Shown here: positions 10,253 to 20,900 of the stretch, in pieces
How the letters are laid out: each line of letters begins with the position of its first letter
How positions within the stretch are numbered: the first letter of the stretch is position 1
Assembly (NCBI GenBank): GCA_029298735.1
Contig: JANSLP010000235.1
Location: 1-53,501, forward strand
Source: Ophiostoma sp. CBS 140.51
Taxonomy: Eukaryota > Ascomycota > Sordariomycetes > Ophiostomatales > Ophiostomataceae
Direction of reading: 5' to 3'
DNA: 53,501 nucleotides
The notes under the pieces: model-generated
What the model saw: only the letters and a program-made list of their open reading frames with translations
Told to the model about the DNA's origin: nothing
The model's database searches: none
Translations under genes and position numbers: made by a program

Positions 10253-12121
10253 CTAGTGAGCCTGAATGCGCGCCTTGCTCATGTCCTTGACGCGCAGGTC
10301 CTTCCAGACCAGGACGGCCACGAACGCCACGCCCATGATGGCCGTCGCGGCAATCAGCATGTACCGCTGGGCATCGCCATACGCATGCTCAATGGCCACA
10401 CGAATGGGCGAGCCCTTTTCAAACGACAACTGCACAGCCAGGTCGCCGTAAATTTTGGCGCGTTCCGACTCGGAGACGGTGGCGGGGAGGTACTGCTCCA
10501 GCTTCTTGGGGAAGATGCCGGTCCAGATACCGGCTGCAATACTGGCACCAATGCCGCCGCCAATGTTGGCAAACATGTTTTCGAGGGCGAGGCCAATCGC
10601 GAGGTACTGGTGCGGGACGGAGGCCATCAAGGCCATTTGGTCGCAAATGACCATGGCGCCACCGGCAAAGGAGATCAAGATTTGGCACATCACCACAAAC
10701 CCGACGGGGGTATTGGGCTGGCGGAAATGGATCATGAGGCCGAGACCCAGAGCGTTGACGGGGACGCCGAACCACAGAGCCAACCACTTGAAGCGACCCG
10801 TGCAGCGCACGAGGGCGCCAATGACAAAGGAGAAGAAGCAGGTGCCCAAGTTGTAAATGTTGGCGACATAGCTGGCCTGGGTCATGGAAAGACCGTTGAC
10901 GACCTGGAGGAACGACGTAAAGAAATTGTCCCACATGAAAAAGGAGACAAAGACGGCACCGGAGGCGGCACAGCTGCCCAGGACAGTGCGGTCGGTCAGA
11001 AGCTCAAAGGGGATGAGGGTGATGGGTGCCCAGTACTTTTCGTAGATGGCAAACGCAACCAAGAAAAAGACGCCGAGACCCAGGAACGTCAGAACCATGG
11101 GCGAGCGCCACTGCAGCTTCTGGTAGGAGTAGATGCTAAAGGGAAGCAAGAACAGGGCGAGGCCAGCGAGGACGAGTAGCATACCAAACAGGTCAAACTC
11201 AATAGCGTAGTGCTTGAGGCTTTGGAGGAAGGTGCGCTCGGGAGCGGGTATCGCCTGCTCGCCTTCCTTGTCCTCCTCAGGCTTGCCGTTGTAGGCAAAC
11301 AGGGCCATCAGGGGCGCACACACCAGCGGCGTCACCACCGAAAAGGTACCAAAGGCCCAGCGCCAGCCGGGGCCGCGCATGAAGGCAGTTGCCAGCGGGC
11401 CACCAGCGAAAGTCGTGGCCAAGAAGGGGGAAGTCGAAAAGGCGAAAGCCAGAGCACGCATCTCCAGGGCCGACGTGTCGGCAATAAAGATTTGCAGACT
11501 GTAGGTCAGACCGTTGAAACCAACCCAGTAAAAGACCTGTGCAGCAGCGAAACCCTTGACGTCCTGGCAGGCGGCCATCATAATCAGGCCCAAGTCCAAA
11601 ATAACGACGCTCATAGCAAAACCCTGGGGACGGCCCCAGATATCGAGAACCTTGGCGAGGGGGAGCTTGGCCAGACCACCAATGACGCTGGCCATGACGC
11701 CCGTCGCGGCGGTCAGAGAGTGGGTCGAGAAGGCGCTGGTGACGTAGGGCGTCAAAGTGCCGGACATGTTCTGCTGGAGAGCGTCCGTAAACAAAATGAT
11801 CCAAATCAAAATGTAGGCCAGGACAATGTGAGCACGGCTCCACGTCTGGGCCGCCTCTTCCACCTTGCGGACACCGGCCTGGATGGGAGCGGCGTCGACA
11901 GGTGCGGCATTTTTGTTGTCGACAGAAGGGAGCGCCGTGTCAGGAGGTTGAATAGGCAGGTTGGCATGGATTCCGTTAAAACCATCCAGCTCGTAGACGG
12001 GGGCCTCGTTGACAAGGACACCGTTGTCCTTCTTCTCAGCGGAGGAGGAAGAGGCGGGCACCGACCCGGTGAAGAACTGGGTGGCCGAAGTCTTCGGCTC
12101 GCGCGACCAGAAGCACTTCAT
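10253..12121 (-). CDS. Siderophore-iron transporter (MFS, ARN/SIT family)
   Basis: Single exon, 622 aa, ATG at 12121. A ~95-residue hydrophilic cytosolic N-terminus precedes the first membrane segment (IVLAYILIWIILFTDALQQN). About 14 hydrophobic segments follow, the number usual for fungal siderophore transporters. Family-type motifs include LIWIILFTDALQQ, the loop around LAKVLDIWGRPQGF between the second and third segments, and ITLIPFELLTDRTVLGSC in the middle. The family imports ferric siderophores across the plasma membrane by proton symport. The substrate (ferrichrome, triacetylfusarinine or enterobactin type) cannot be read from the sequence. The gene is divergent from the GH5 gene and has GATA motifs upstream, which would fit repression by an SreA-type iron regulator; that is an inference. 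Confidence 0.85.
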   Translation of the reverse strand: MKCFWSREPKTSATQFFTGSVPASSSSAEKKDNGVLVNEAPVYELDGFNGIHANLPIQPPDTALPSVDNKNAAPVDAAPIQAGVRKVEEAAQTWSRAHIVLAYILIWIILFTDALQQNMSGTLTPYVTSAFSTHSLTAATGVMASVIGGLAKLPLAKVLDIWGRPQGFAMSVVILDLGLIMMAACQDVKGFAAAQVFYWVGFNGLTYSLQIFIADTSALEMRALAFAFSTSPFLATTFAGGPLATAFMRGPGWRWAFGTFSVVTPLVCAPLMALFAYNGKPEEDKEGEQAIPAPERTFLQSLKHYAIEFDLFGMLLVLAGLALFLLPFSIYSYQKLQWRSPMVLTFLGLGVFFLVAFAIYEKYWAPITLIPFELLTDRTVLGSCAASGAVFVSFFMWDNFFTSFLQVVNGLSMTQASYVANIYNLGTCFFSFVIGALVRCTGRFKWLALWFGVPVNALGLGLMIHFRQPNTPVGFVVMCQILISFAGGAMVICDQMALMASVPHQYLAIGLALENMFANIGGGIGASIAAGIWTGIFPKKLEQYLPATVSESERAKIYGDLAVQLSFEKGSPIRVAIEHAYGDAQRYMLIAATAIMGVAFVAVLVWKDLRVKDMSKARIQAH

Positions 12122-13191
12122 CGTGGGAGATGGGAGGGGGGATAAAATTAGAAAACATTATTGTTGGAATAGAGGGAGCAGAGAAGCAAAAGAGAAAAGA
12201 AGTCTGTGATAACGGAAGCGGTTTTCGATGAAAGCAGGGTGGAGGAAGGAAGAAGGGTGAGGAAAGAAGGAAGGAGGAAGAGAGGTAAGAAATGGGGGGA
12301 ATGAAAAAGTGCTAGCATTTTATCTCTCTCTCCAATCATTGACATTTTTATTTCCTTATTTCCCATTTTGTGCGAAGAGTGCCAGCTTATTGAGTCGATG
12401 TCGTTGGTATTGCAAGATGTACTGTTGGTAATGGTAGGGTTTGGCTTACACCGAGCATTCTTACCGCTGATTGGCTGGAACGCCGGTGTAAGTCAGTCAG
12501 TGCCCCCCTAAAGTAGACGTCACCAACGGACCATCCCGCACCAAGCACACAAAGAGTTGTTCTGGAAAAGTAGAAAACGCGGCAAGAACTCTTCAGAGGC
12601 TTTATCAGGTCAATTTTATACTTCTAGGTACTTGCTATTGATGTTAATGTTGATGTTGATGTTGATGATTACTGCTCATTAAGGGGTACTGGGTTGATGA
12701 AGGTACGTATTTTTTCCCAATGAGGAAGGAATTTTCAAACCATCCACTCGACGAATGCCACCAAAAACAGAAAGAGCATCGAGTAATTTTACAAACAACC
12801 TTCAAAATAATGGATTTTCTTATTGTAACAGAGTTGGACGATCTGGAAAGGAGTGCCATGGGAGAGCAGAGGAGGCACTGTAACCGAACAGACGGGAAAC
12901 CTTGGCCCCTCTCCATTCAGCCATATTGCACTACCCGCTGAGGATAAGAGAAGCAATATACGACCAGAGAAAGAAGACGGATCCCCGCGCGGCATACCGT
13001 AATAAACTTTAATTTGAGCGTGACTACCCTGCGTGCGCGGAAATGGTGAAGAATTGTTTGTATGCCCGTCAAGTACATCTTATCTTTGTCATGCCCGTCA
13101 TACAACACATCTTCCACACTGTGAACGTGAACGTGAACGTGAACCAACATCACCAAAGCCCTAACCGCTACAGTCATTCACTCATCTCACC
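12122..13191. promoter_or_regulatory. Shared divergent promoter region, siderophore transporter / GH5
   Basis: The spacer is 1070 bp between two outward-pointing start codons. GATA-type motifs (HGATAR) occur at 12207-12212 (TGATAA, plus), 12320-12325 (AGATAA, minus), 12602-12607 (TGATAA, minus) and 13080-13085 (AGATAA, minus). The 12602-12610 site reads ACCTGATAA on the minus strand, one base from the ATCWGATAA sequence known for fungal SreA/Sre-type iron repressors. A GTTGAT trinucleotide-rich tract lies near 12637-12667 and a hexamer array at 13121-13144. GATA motifs are short, so chance occurrence is possible. Confidence 0.35.
13121..13144. repeat. Hexamer repeat (GTGAAC)x4 in the GH5 leader
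   Basis: Four perfect tandem copies of GTGAAC end 47 bp before the GH5 start codon. The array probably lies in the 5' UTR or core promoter. Confidence 0.85.
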
Positions 13192-15085
13192 ATGACACCA
13201 TATACTGTGGTTTTGGCCACATTGGTGTCCTCACTGTCACTCGTCTCTGCTTCTCGGTGGAAAGTACCTGTCAACTGCAGCACACCTTTCACGCCCATCA
13301 CCGCCGCCGACTTCGTCCAGCGTTTGAATCCAGGCTGGAACTTGGGCAACACCTTGGATGCCATCCCCGATGAAGGCTCCTGGAACAATGCAAAAGTCAC
13401 GCCGGACGTGCTCGCCACCATTAAGCAGGCGGGATTCCGCAGCGTGCGCATCCCTGTGACCTATGCGGACCACTACGTCATGGCCAGTCCTGGCTGGCAG
13501 ATTAACAGTACCTGGCTGGAGAGGGTACGCGACGTTGTTGACATGGCCACCGACGCGGGCCTGCTGGTAGTGACGAACATGCACCACGACTCGTGGCGGT
13601 GGGCAGACGTGACCCAGGCCGGGGCCAACCAGACAGAGATTGACGAGAAATTTGCAGCTTCGTGGCGGCAGATTGGACGGACGCTGGCGTGTGCACCGTC
13701 GACAGTAGCGTTTGAGCCGATCAATGAACCGCCGGCGACTACAGCAGAGCACGGAAAGAGGATCAACGATTTGAATCGACTGTTTTTGGAGGCGCTCGTC
13801 GACGGCCACAATCCTCGACGAGTGGTGACGTTGGTCGGCGGCGGCGAGGATGCGGTCAAGACGGCCGAGTGGTTTGAGCGGCCGCCGACGAATACGACGA
13901 ACCCGTGGGCCATTCAGTTTCACTACTACAGTCCGTGTAAGTCGAGCGTCGAGCGACGAGCTCGCGAAGCGAGCGAGGAGAAAACTCGAACGAGGAGAAA
14001 TCGAACGAGCGCAGCGAGTGAGGAGAGAAAATTGAACGAGGAGAAATCGAACGAGCGCATCAAGTGAGGAGAAAGAATTAAAGTACTGACAGTGTGCGCG
14101 TCGTACAGATAACTTCATTTTTGGCGCCTGGGGCAAGACCATCTGGGGCTCCAACGAAGACAAGACGGCCATCGTCTCTGACCTGAGTGCGCTCCACAAC
14201 AACTTCACCGACGTCCCCCTCCTCATAGGCGAGTTCAGTGCGAGCCCGACCAACTGCGAGGCGAGTGCACGCTGGCGGTACACGGATTTCTTGGTGCGGA
14301 CGGCCCGCTCGCTCAACACGAGCGTCATGCTGTGGGACAATGGAGCGGACAATCTGGACCGGACGGTGGGCAGATGGAGGGACCAAACGAGTGTCTCCCT
14401 CATTGTGGGTGCGTCCACGACTGGTGTGGTCAACTCGCTTCCGGGTGGCACGACGGACGACTCGGCTTCGTCGCAGTGGACATCGGCGTACGTTTTTCAG
14501 AGGGTGGGCAGCCCGACCACCAGCCAAGCTCTGCCGTATCTCTTTTATGGGAACAACATTACGTCCATTGCGGGCGGAAATGGTACGCTTTCCAGTCAAG
14601 ACTACACGACGAACAGCACCCACCTGCTTCTATCCGACACCTTCTTGTCCCGCCACTTTACATCCAGTGCCAAAGCCGGCAGCAAGGCCAACCTCACCAT
14701 CTCGTTCTCAGGAGGCGCCGTCCCGATACCTCTCCAGCTGGTCTTGTGGGATACCCCAACCTTGGGGCAGACAACGTCCGTTGCCAACACCAGCACTGGC
14801 GACCTATCCATCCCTGTTACGTACAGGGGCCTGCCAACGGTCGCCGCCGTCCGTTTAACCTCACTCAACGGCACCGGTCTGGTCGACACCTGGACACAGT
14901 ACTTGGGCCCCCTCCAGCAACAGCGCGCCACCTACAGCAACCAGTGGAACTTTGACGCCGGGCATGTCATTATCACGGCCGATGCCGTCAAGACAGTCGT
15001 GGCGAGTAGACAGCCGGCCGTGTTTACTTTTGAATTTTATCCGCGCACGCCGGGGAATGCCGTGAACTACACGTTGGCTGTGTAG
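13192..15085 (+). CDS. Secreted GH5 glycoside hydrolase with C-terminal CBM_X2-like module
   Basis: Two exons, 13192..13936 and 14109..15085, give 573 aa. The junction restores YSP-Y-NFIFGAWG in frame. A signal peptide (about residues 1-21, cut near SLVSA/SRW) leads to a GH5 barrel with the signatures GWNLGNTLDA, RIPVTY and NMHHDSW. The acid/base Glu179 is in EPINEPP and the nucleophile Glu290 in LIGEFSA. From about residue 330 an Ig-like domain matches what I know of CBM_X2 modules (YVFQRVGSPT, QLVLWDTPTLG, YLGPLQQQR, FEFYPRTPGNAVNYTL). The enzyme should cleave beta-1,4-glucan or a related hemicellulose outside the cell. Several N-glycosylation sequons occur. The intron is unusually long (172 nt) and repeat-bearing. 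The GH30 gene follows 231 bp downstream on the same strand. Confidence 0.87.
13988..14079. repeat. Two-copy 46-bp tandem repeat inside the GH5 intron
   Basis: The segment GAACGAGGAGAAAT at 13988 recurs at 14034. The longer block starting CGAACGAGCGCA at 14002 recurs at 14048, with a constant period of 46 bp and a few mismatches. The flank at 13961-13980 is related GCGA/AGCGA simple sequence. The array accounts for much of the extra length of this intron relative to the 49-69 nt introns elsewhere in the window. Confidence 0.8.
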
Positions 15086-15316
15086 GTGGTGGATGGTAAG
15101 ACGAAGGAGAAGGAAGAGAAAGCGGCAATGTAAATATGTAAGATGAGTGCACATGAAATGTCATAGGATGTGGCTGAAATGTGGTGAGAATGCATGGTTT
15201 GATTTAGCCGTAAAGTAGCTGATATTTCTAAAGATGTATTAAAGAATGGCATCGCCCAGAATGAGAACGTCAGTTTTCTGTCTTGTTCAATCGTCCATCT
15301 AAGCTCGACAGTTGTA

Positions 15317-16747
15317 ATGTTTTCTCTCGCCTTGTTTGCCCTTTCTTGGGTGGCTGTGTCCGCCCGCCAATGGTCATCAAACTCTACATCCATCATCACA
15401 CTCACGGTCAACACCTCCACAACTCACCAGGCAATCCATGGTTTCGGCTTCTGTGAAGCCTTCCAGAGGGCCAATTCTCTCTACAATTCACCACCGACAG
15501 TTCAAAAAGAGGTCCTTGATTTGTTGTTCGACACAACGTCAGGGGCCGGCCTTTCCATCCTTCGTCTCGGCCTGGGCTCGTCCCCCGACAGTTCCAAAGA
15601 CCACATGAACAGTATTGAGCCACAGGCTCCTACCGATGGTAAACCAGTGTACACTTGGGACCACAACGCCAGCAACCAGGTCTGGCTGGCCAAGACAGCC
15701 CGCGACGAGTATGGTCTGGCCACATTCTACGCCGACGCCTGGAGTGCCCCCGGGTGGATGAAGACGAATGGGCGGGATGACGAGGGGGGCTACTTGGTAA
15801 AGAATAAAGTAGCAGACTACGTCGACTACCTTGTCGAGTACGTCAGGGCCTGGTCATCTGAAGGCATCTCCCTCGCCCACATTGGCATCGTCAACGAGCC
15901 CAATGTCGTAAAGGAGTATGCCACCATGGGGCTGGGAAACGAGACGACAAACTCGACGGTGGCCACAGCCTTCGACATCATCCGTCCTTTGAGAGCGACT
16001 CTCAACCTGTCGACGGGCATCTCCTGTTGTGAAGCCCAGGGGTGGTCAATGGCGAGGGACCTGTTGGAGGAGGTACGCCCGGCACTCGATGACCTCTCTG
16101 TAGTTACGACACATGCCTACAAGGGCGACCCGGCCGCGCCAGACGTCCCGCTAAACACAACCCTCCCTGTCTGGATCACAGAGAACTCGCCCATTATGCA
16201 CCGATTAAACTTCTCCCAAGTATGGCACGCCAACTCGAGCGAGAATGAAGGACTTGTCTGGGCCAACAACTTGCACACTGCGCTGGTAGATGGCAACGTC
16301 AGTGCTTACCTGTACTGGATCGGGGCGGGGCCGTCCGGACAAGAGGCGCCGTTGGTGTGGTTGGCAGACGACGGTGGATACAAGGTGGCCGCGACGTACT
16401 GGGCAATGGCTCACTGGGGACGATTCATCCGGCCGGGGTCGAGGCGTGTTGAGGTCGAGCGCAGCGAGGCCATAAAGACGAGTGCGTATGTGAACACCGA
16501 TGGCAGTGTCGTCATCCAGGCAATCAACAATGCCGACCGCAACGCCACAATCTTCCTCTTGGCCCCCGACTCACGTCCTCGACAGGCACGCTCCATCACG
16601 ACCTGGTTGACGGACAACAGTCACCACTTGCAAAACATAGGTGCTGGTTACCCAGAGAATGGACAGGCTCTCGATGCTGTCCTCCCGCCAAGGTCACTCA
16701 CCACATTTCACATTCAGTACAGATGGTTGAAAACAGATAAACAGTAG
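15317..16747 (+). CDS. Secreted GH30 endo-/exo-xylanase-type hydrolase (subfamily 7-like)
   Basis: Single exon, 476 aa. A signal peptide is clear (MFSLALFALSWVAVSA, cut before RQW). The chain then shows the GH30 signatures HGFGFCEAFQRA, LRLGLGSSP and WSAPGWMKTNGRD. The acid/base Glu194 is in GIVNEPN and the nucleophile Glu289 in VWITENSP. The C-terminal part supplies the side beta-sandwich typical of the family. Eukaryotic GH30_7 members hydrolyse xylan or glucuronoxylan, some as endo-enzymes and some releasing xylobiose; the specificity cannot be told here. The gene lies directly behind the GH5 gene on the same strand, with a 231-bp promoter interval, and converges on the metallo-beta-lactamase gene with about 100 bp between the stop codons. 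Confidence 0.85.
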   Translation: MFSLALFALSWVAVSARQWSSNSTSIITLTVNTSTTHQAIHGFGFCEAFQRANSLYNSPPTVQKEVLDLLFDTTSGAGLSILRLGLGSSPDSSKDHMNSIEPQAPTDGKPVYTWDHNASNQVWLAKTARDEYGLATFYADAWSAPGWMKTNGRDDEGGYLVKNKVADYVDYLVEYVRAWSSEGISLAHIGIVNEPNVVKEYATMGLGNETTNSTVATAFDIIRPLRATLNLSTGISCCEAQGWSMARDLLEEVRPALDDLSVVTTHAYKGDPAAPDVPLNTTLPVWITENSPIMHRLNFSQVWHANSSENEGLVWANNLHTALVDGNVSAYLYWIGAGPSGQEAPLVWLADDGGYKVAATYWAMAHWGRFIRPGSRRVEVERSEAIKTSAYVNTDGSVVIQAINNADRNATIFLLAPDSRPRQARSITTWLTDNSHHLQNIGAGYPENGQALDAVLPPRSLTTFHIQYRWLKTDKQ

Positions 16748-16850
16748 ATTTGAGTAGAGTAAATAATCAATACGACTCCTTCCTATCTCGTCGCCCGCTT
16801 CTCATCACTCCATCGCTTCATTTATTCCTCACTTCGTTGGTCTTCGTCTC

Positions 16851-17948
16851 TTACGCCGACGGCTGTGTCGTGACCGAATCCAGCACATACTTTGTACCCA
16901 CAAAACACGGCACCAGTGAGCCGGGCACCGCCTGCTCGTAATCGTACTTGAACCGCCAGCCCGTGCAGTGGCCGGGTAAAATGACAGTAGGCGACAGCGC
17001 TTTGAGGTCAGCCACCGTCGCCTTCATTTTTGTCGGGTCATTGTCCGCCATGTGGAAGCCGCCGACCACCGCGTGGAGTGCATTGTCCTCTGCGACTTGA
17101 GAGACGGCATGCCGGCACGCATTCACCACGCCGGCATGGCTGCAGCCGGTAAACACGACCAGCCCTTTCCCCTTCAGCCGGCACGCCACCAGGCGCTCTT
17201 CTTTGATCAGAGGGTCGGGTGTCCACTGCCCCGTGGCCGTGGTGTACCGCACAGCCCCGCGGATGCCGCCCTCGTATTCTGTGAGTCGCGGAATCTCGCC
17301 CGACACCCAGAAAAAGCCGCCGCCGACGGTATGCGCCTCCGCATGCTTCTCGACGACGGCGCCGGCCGCCTCGAGCTGTGCGAAAGTGGGGTCCGCCTCC
17401 AAGGAGATGGGAGGTCTTCCGGGGAACTGCACGCCACGGAAGTCGGGGCGGTCGGGGTGGAGGTCGACCACCACGTTTTGGGTCTCGCTTTTGTCCTCGC
17501 TTCGCTCGCTTACCGCACGGGCGGCGCTGATCTTGCTGATGGCGGCTTCGAGACCCCCCGAGTGGTCCCGGTGCCAGTGCGACAGGTGAATCACCTCGAC
17601 GCCACTGACGTCCGCCTGCAGCCGGCCCACATTGCGTTCCCAGACGGCACCTTCCGGACCGGCGTCAAACAGCAACGTGTGCTTCTCGTCGCCTTTTGTG
17701 GCCGTGATGAGCAGCGACAGACCGTGGGCGGCACAGCAGATGCTGTCCATGCGCAGCTCGAGGGCGGCGTCGCCGCGGTCGCCGTGGTTGTGGTTGTGGC
17801 TGTGTTCATCTTTGGTGATGGGCGTCAGGTTGAGACCCCTCATCTGCCCGGCATAGTGCACTTCCGGGTGCATCGACGGGGTGATGGGGTCGAGTTCATT
17901 GTCGACGAGGACTGTGATTTCGATCTTGTCGACGTCAATCAAAGACAT
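16851..17948 (-). CDS. Metallo-beta-lactamase-fold hydrolase, dihydropterin-phosphate synthase-like
   Basis: Single exon, 365 aa, taking the ATG at 17948 (MSLIDVDKIEITVLVDNELD). The frame is open further upstream, but that part is low-complexity leader. Zinc-site motifs are in the expected order: LSHWHRDHSGGL (H-x-H-x-D-H), FTGCSHAGVVN, VGGFHM and LPGHCTG. The closest group I recognise is the family annotated as 7,8-dihydropterin-6-methyl-4-(beta-D-ribofuranosyl)-aminobenzene-5'-phosphate synthase. In fungi that name is only a similarity label and the substrate is unknown. A His/Asp-rich loop (HSHNHNHGD) and a charged insert (SERSEDKSE) encoded by GCGA-type simple sequence interrupt the fold. 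Cytosolic location is inferred because no signal peptide is seen. Confidence 0.78.
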   Translation of the reverse strand: MSLIDVDKIEITVLVDNELDPITPSMHPEVHYAGQMRGLNLTPITKDEHSHNHNHGDRGDAALELRMDSICCAAHGLSLLITATKGDEKHTLLFDAGPEGAVWERNVGRLQADVSGVEVIHLSHWHRDHSGGLEAAISKISAARAVSERSEDKSETQNVVVDLHPDRPDFRGVQFPGRPPISLEADPTFAQLEAAGAVVEKHAEAHTVGGGFFWVSGEIPRLTEYEGGIRGAVRYTTATGQWTPDPLIKEERLVACRLKGKGLVVFTGCSHAGVVNACRHAVSQVAEDNALHAVVGGFHMADNDPTKMKATVADLKALSPTVILPGHCTGWRFKYDYEQAVPGSLVPCFVGTKYVLDSVTTQPSA

Positions 17949-20900
17949 TATGGCGGTGGGGATGTTGGTAGGAGGTGGGAGAAGGTGTTGTAGATGTAGA
18001 GATAATTGCTGTTGATGCTGATGCCGATCTTCTGCCAATGGGCGGGTGTCGTCCCTTTTATGTTCAGAGAGCACCCACAACAGCATGTGAATCTGACACT
18101 GTCTGACGACGTCTAATGTTGGCCGCGCTCACAAACTGTCGTCGTATGCAGTCTGTTTTCTTGCTCGCTATTCGCCAACTCTTACCGAGACGCCTTTCCC
18201 AGACTAGTGTGTAAGTAAGATGCAAGAGAAAGAGACAGGGTTGTCAGAATGCAAAAGGCTATGGAGCCTCTCTGTGTTGTCCTGCGAAGATGGGTGCAGA
18301 CGTCTCGGTTCTCACGGCCAAAGGATCGAGACCAAGGATGCGATACGCGCATGCGGTTGTGGGATGTTGGGGTGAGACGTCGTAAGGCGTAGGGCAATGC
18401 AGTGTGGGGGATGTTGTCAGAAGGGACCACGTTCTTGGTGAGAGACGTCAGCCTGGCGTGCACCTGCAGATGCTTTAGCTCTGACGGAAGCTCGCCGGCC
18501 AAAGAACCACTTTTGTTCCTGGGCTGTCTTCATCGCTCCTTCCGCAAAATCCGGTCGCAATCAGGGAGAAACGACTCGCCCGGTGTGCCTCCTTCGGGCA
18601 GGAGCGCTCGACGGTTGTAGCTCTGCGACTTCCGGGAAACTTTCCGTAGAAACGTGTCTTACAGCTTACAGCAGTTGCATCGCCCCTTTCTGTCCCTTTT
18701 GTCGGCATGGCGGAGTTACCCCGCGTCCGTCGCACTCTCTTGTCTTGTTGTTGAGACTAATCGCGCGGTGCAGGTACAAAAAGCTAGAAGCTGGACTTTG
18801 GGTAAAAAGGTCCCGTGGGGTTGAAGACAGGTATCACTTTTTACCATCGTTGTCAGCTGTCAGAAAAGAAGAGGGAAATAAGACAAAAATACGTTGAGAG
18901 AAATGAAGATGCGACATGACAGTTTGAGGATCGCTTCGGGTTTCCAGGACAGTGCTCCTTGTCGCCAACATCCTGTCTTTTTCGTCGCTATTGTTGGATT
19001 CCAAATCGAGTAAAATCGATCAAGAATATCACGCTAGCACTCACGAGTCATGTTGCAGCATCGAAATTTGGCGGGGTTGTCCGCTAGCTTCCAGGGAGCT
19101 CGAGGTGAACATTCCCAGCATCTGTCGAGCCTCTGTTGAGGCTCTGTCGAGCTTCCACCTTCTTTCTCAATGCCACAGTCTGATAGGCTCGAAACAGCCG
19201 GCGGAACAACCGGCGAAACAAACCAGCTCTAAATCCTGAATCCTGCGATCGAAAATACAAACTTGGAAAGACGCTGGACGCCTTGGAGGAGCCTCGGCTT
19301 TGAGATTGGAGATTGATCCTGAAACTTTCACGATTAACATATCACGGTCCAGGCAGCCTTTTAAAAACAGCCTCTTCAACAACCGAGGACAGATTTCAAC
19401 ATAAAGAAGAGAGAAACGACAAAATACATCGCGTTCGCCTGGACGGACCTTTTTGTCGAACAGCCCGACGGCATTGGATTTGTCGTACGGACTTGGCAGG
19501 CGGAGAGTGTCCGTCCCAAAACTTCAGCCTTCCCCCACCACGACCTTGAACGTCCCCGCTTCTCTTCTCTTCCATGCTTACCAATACAAACGACTCTCAG
19601 ACGGTTGAGCGACAACAACGACCACAACGACCACAAACACAATTAGGAACACGGGATATTCTCAGTGTGTTGTGATATCTTTATTGAAAGAAACGGTGAA
19701 GGGTAAAGGGGTGAGCACCTTACTACACGGGATCGACCCCGCATTGTTTGCCGCATTGTTTGCTGCATTGTTTCTTTTCTTCCCTCGTCATGTTGTTTCA
19801 CGGGATGTGAACAACGAAACAATTGGCTGACGTCCAACAGCTTTCTTCCATCTTGGCAGATGCTCTTCACCTCTGCCGCGTCGGGCACTTGATCTGCCGT
19901 TGTAATGTGTGCAGTGGTGTGTATACATATTAATATCCCGACACCTCCCAACGACGTTGTACGGCGTACATTTGTACACCGTCCACGTCCATGTCCACGT
20001 CCATGTCCATGTCCACAACCACAGATGCAGATGTACCCCACCCTCCTCCACAGGATGTGGGACAAGGGCGGGACCTTGACCGTCCTCGCCTGTTTTGGCG
20101 CCGTTGGCCCTGCATCTTGGACCTGTCCCTCCATGGCTGTATTAATAATGCATCCGAGAAGACAGATCGCAAACCATGCAGTCCCTCGTGTCGTTGTCTT
20201 TGTCGTCGTTCTGTTGCCGTTCGTCGTACAGTCTCGTACGGTGTCCATCTGCTATGCATGTTGCCAGACCGTCGGTGTAAAGTGCCTCAATTTGTGAAGC
20301 AATGCGTCCTCTCCAGTTCCAACTTGAATTAATCAGCTGGAAGCCGGAACACTGGCAGCCTGGCCAGCCGCAATGCACTTGCATTTTTCCCATTCACAGC
20401 CCACTGCCTGCACCTCGCATCTCGGCACACTGATCGGCCGACAAGTCAAACAAGGCAAACAAGTCAAACCAAGTCGACGTAAATCAACCTTGTTGGCTCC
20501 AATCGAGTGGTCTGCCGTCAACTGTGACCGTGCCCTTTGCCCAATTGTCTGCCCTTGTCTACCCTTGTGCTGCCTGCTGCTTGATGTTTCCAACCACTGA
20601 TCCACTTGTCACTCGCCCACCTGCAGGCCATCGCATGTTCTTGCCTTTCTCTGTCTGTGTCTGCTGTTTGACAATGTCTCCATCTGCTTGTCCACGCTTG
20701 TGTTTGGCTTGGCTGCACTTGCGGCTCAATTTCCTAGCTCGTTAAATGCCTGCACCACTCTCCTCTTGCCTTTTTTGCATTAGTCAAGGAGGCGAGCCGG
20801 ACTCCAAGACCAGCCAGAGCAAAGTGGAAAGTGGACAGACAACGTTTGGAGGGACAAAATAGACCAGGTACAGAAACACGGCAGACGGCAGGGTCCAGTC

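Noticed and set aside
10256..11179. 307-codon plus-strand frame
   Set aside because: Antisense of the siderophore transporter; Gly/Glu/His-rich mirror composition.
13237..14451. 404-codon minus-strand frame
   Set aside because: It runs opposite the GH5 gene and across its intron; no domain seen.
19643..20248. 201-codon minus-strand frame with GHGRG repeats
   Set aside because: Produced by CCACGTCCATGT simple sequence; no conserved content and no splice structure.
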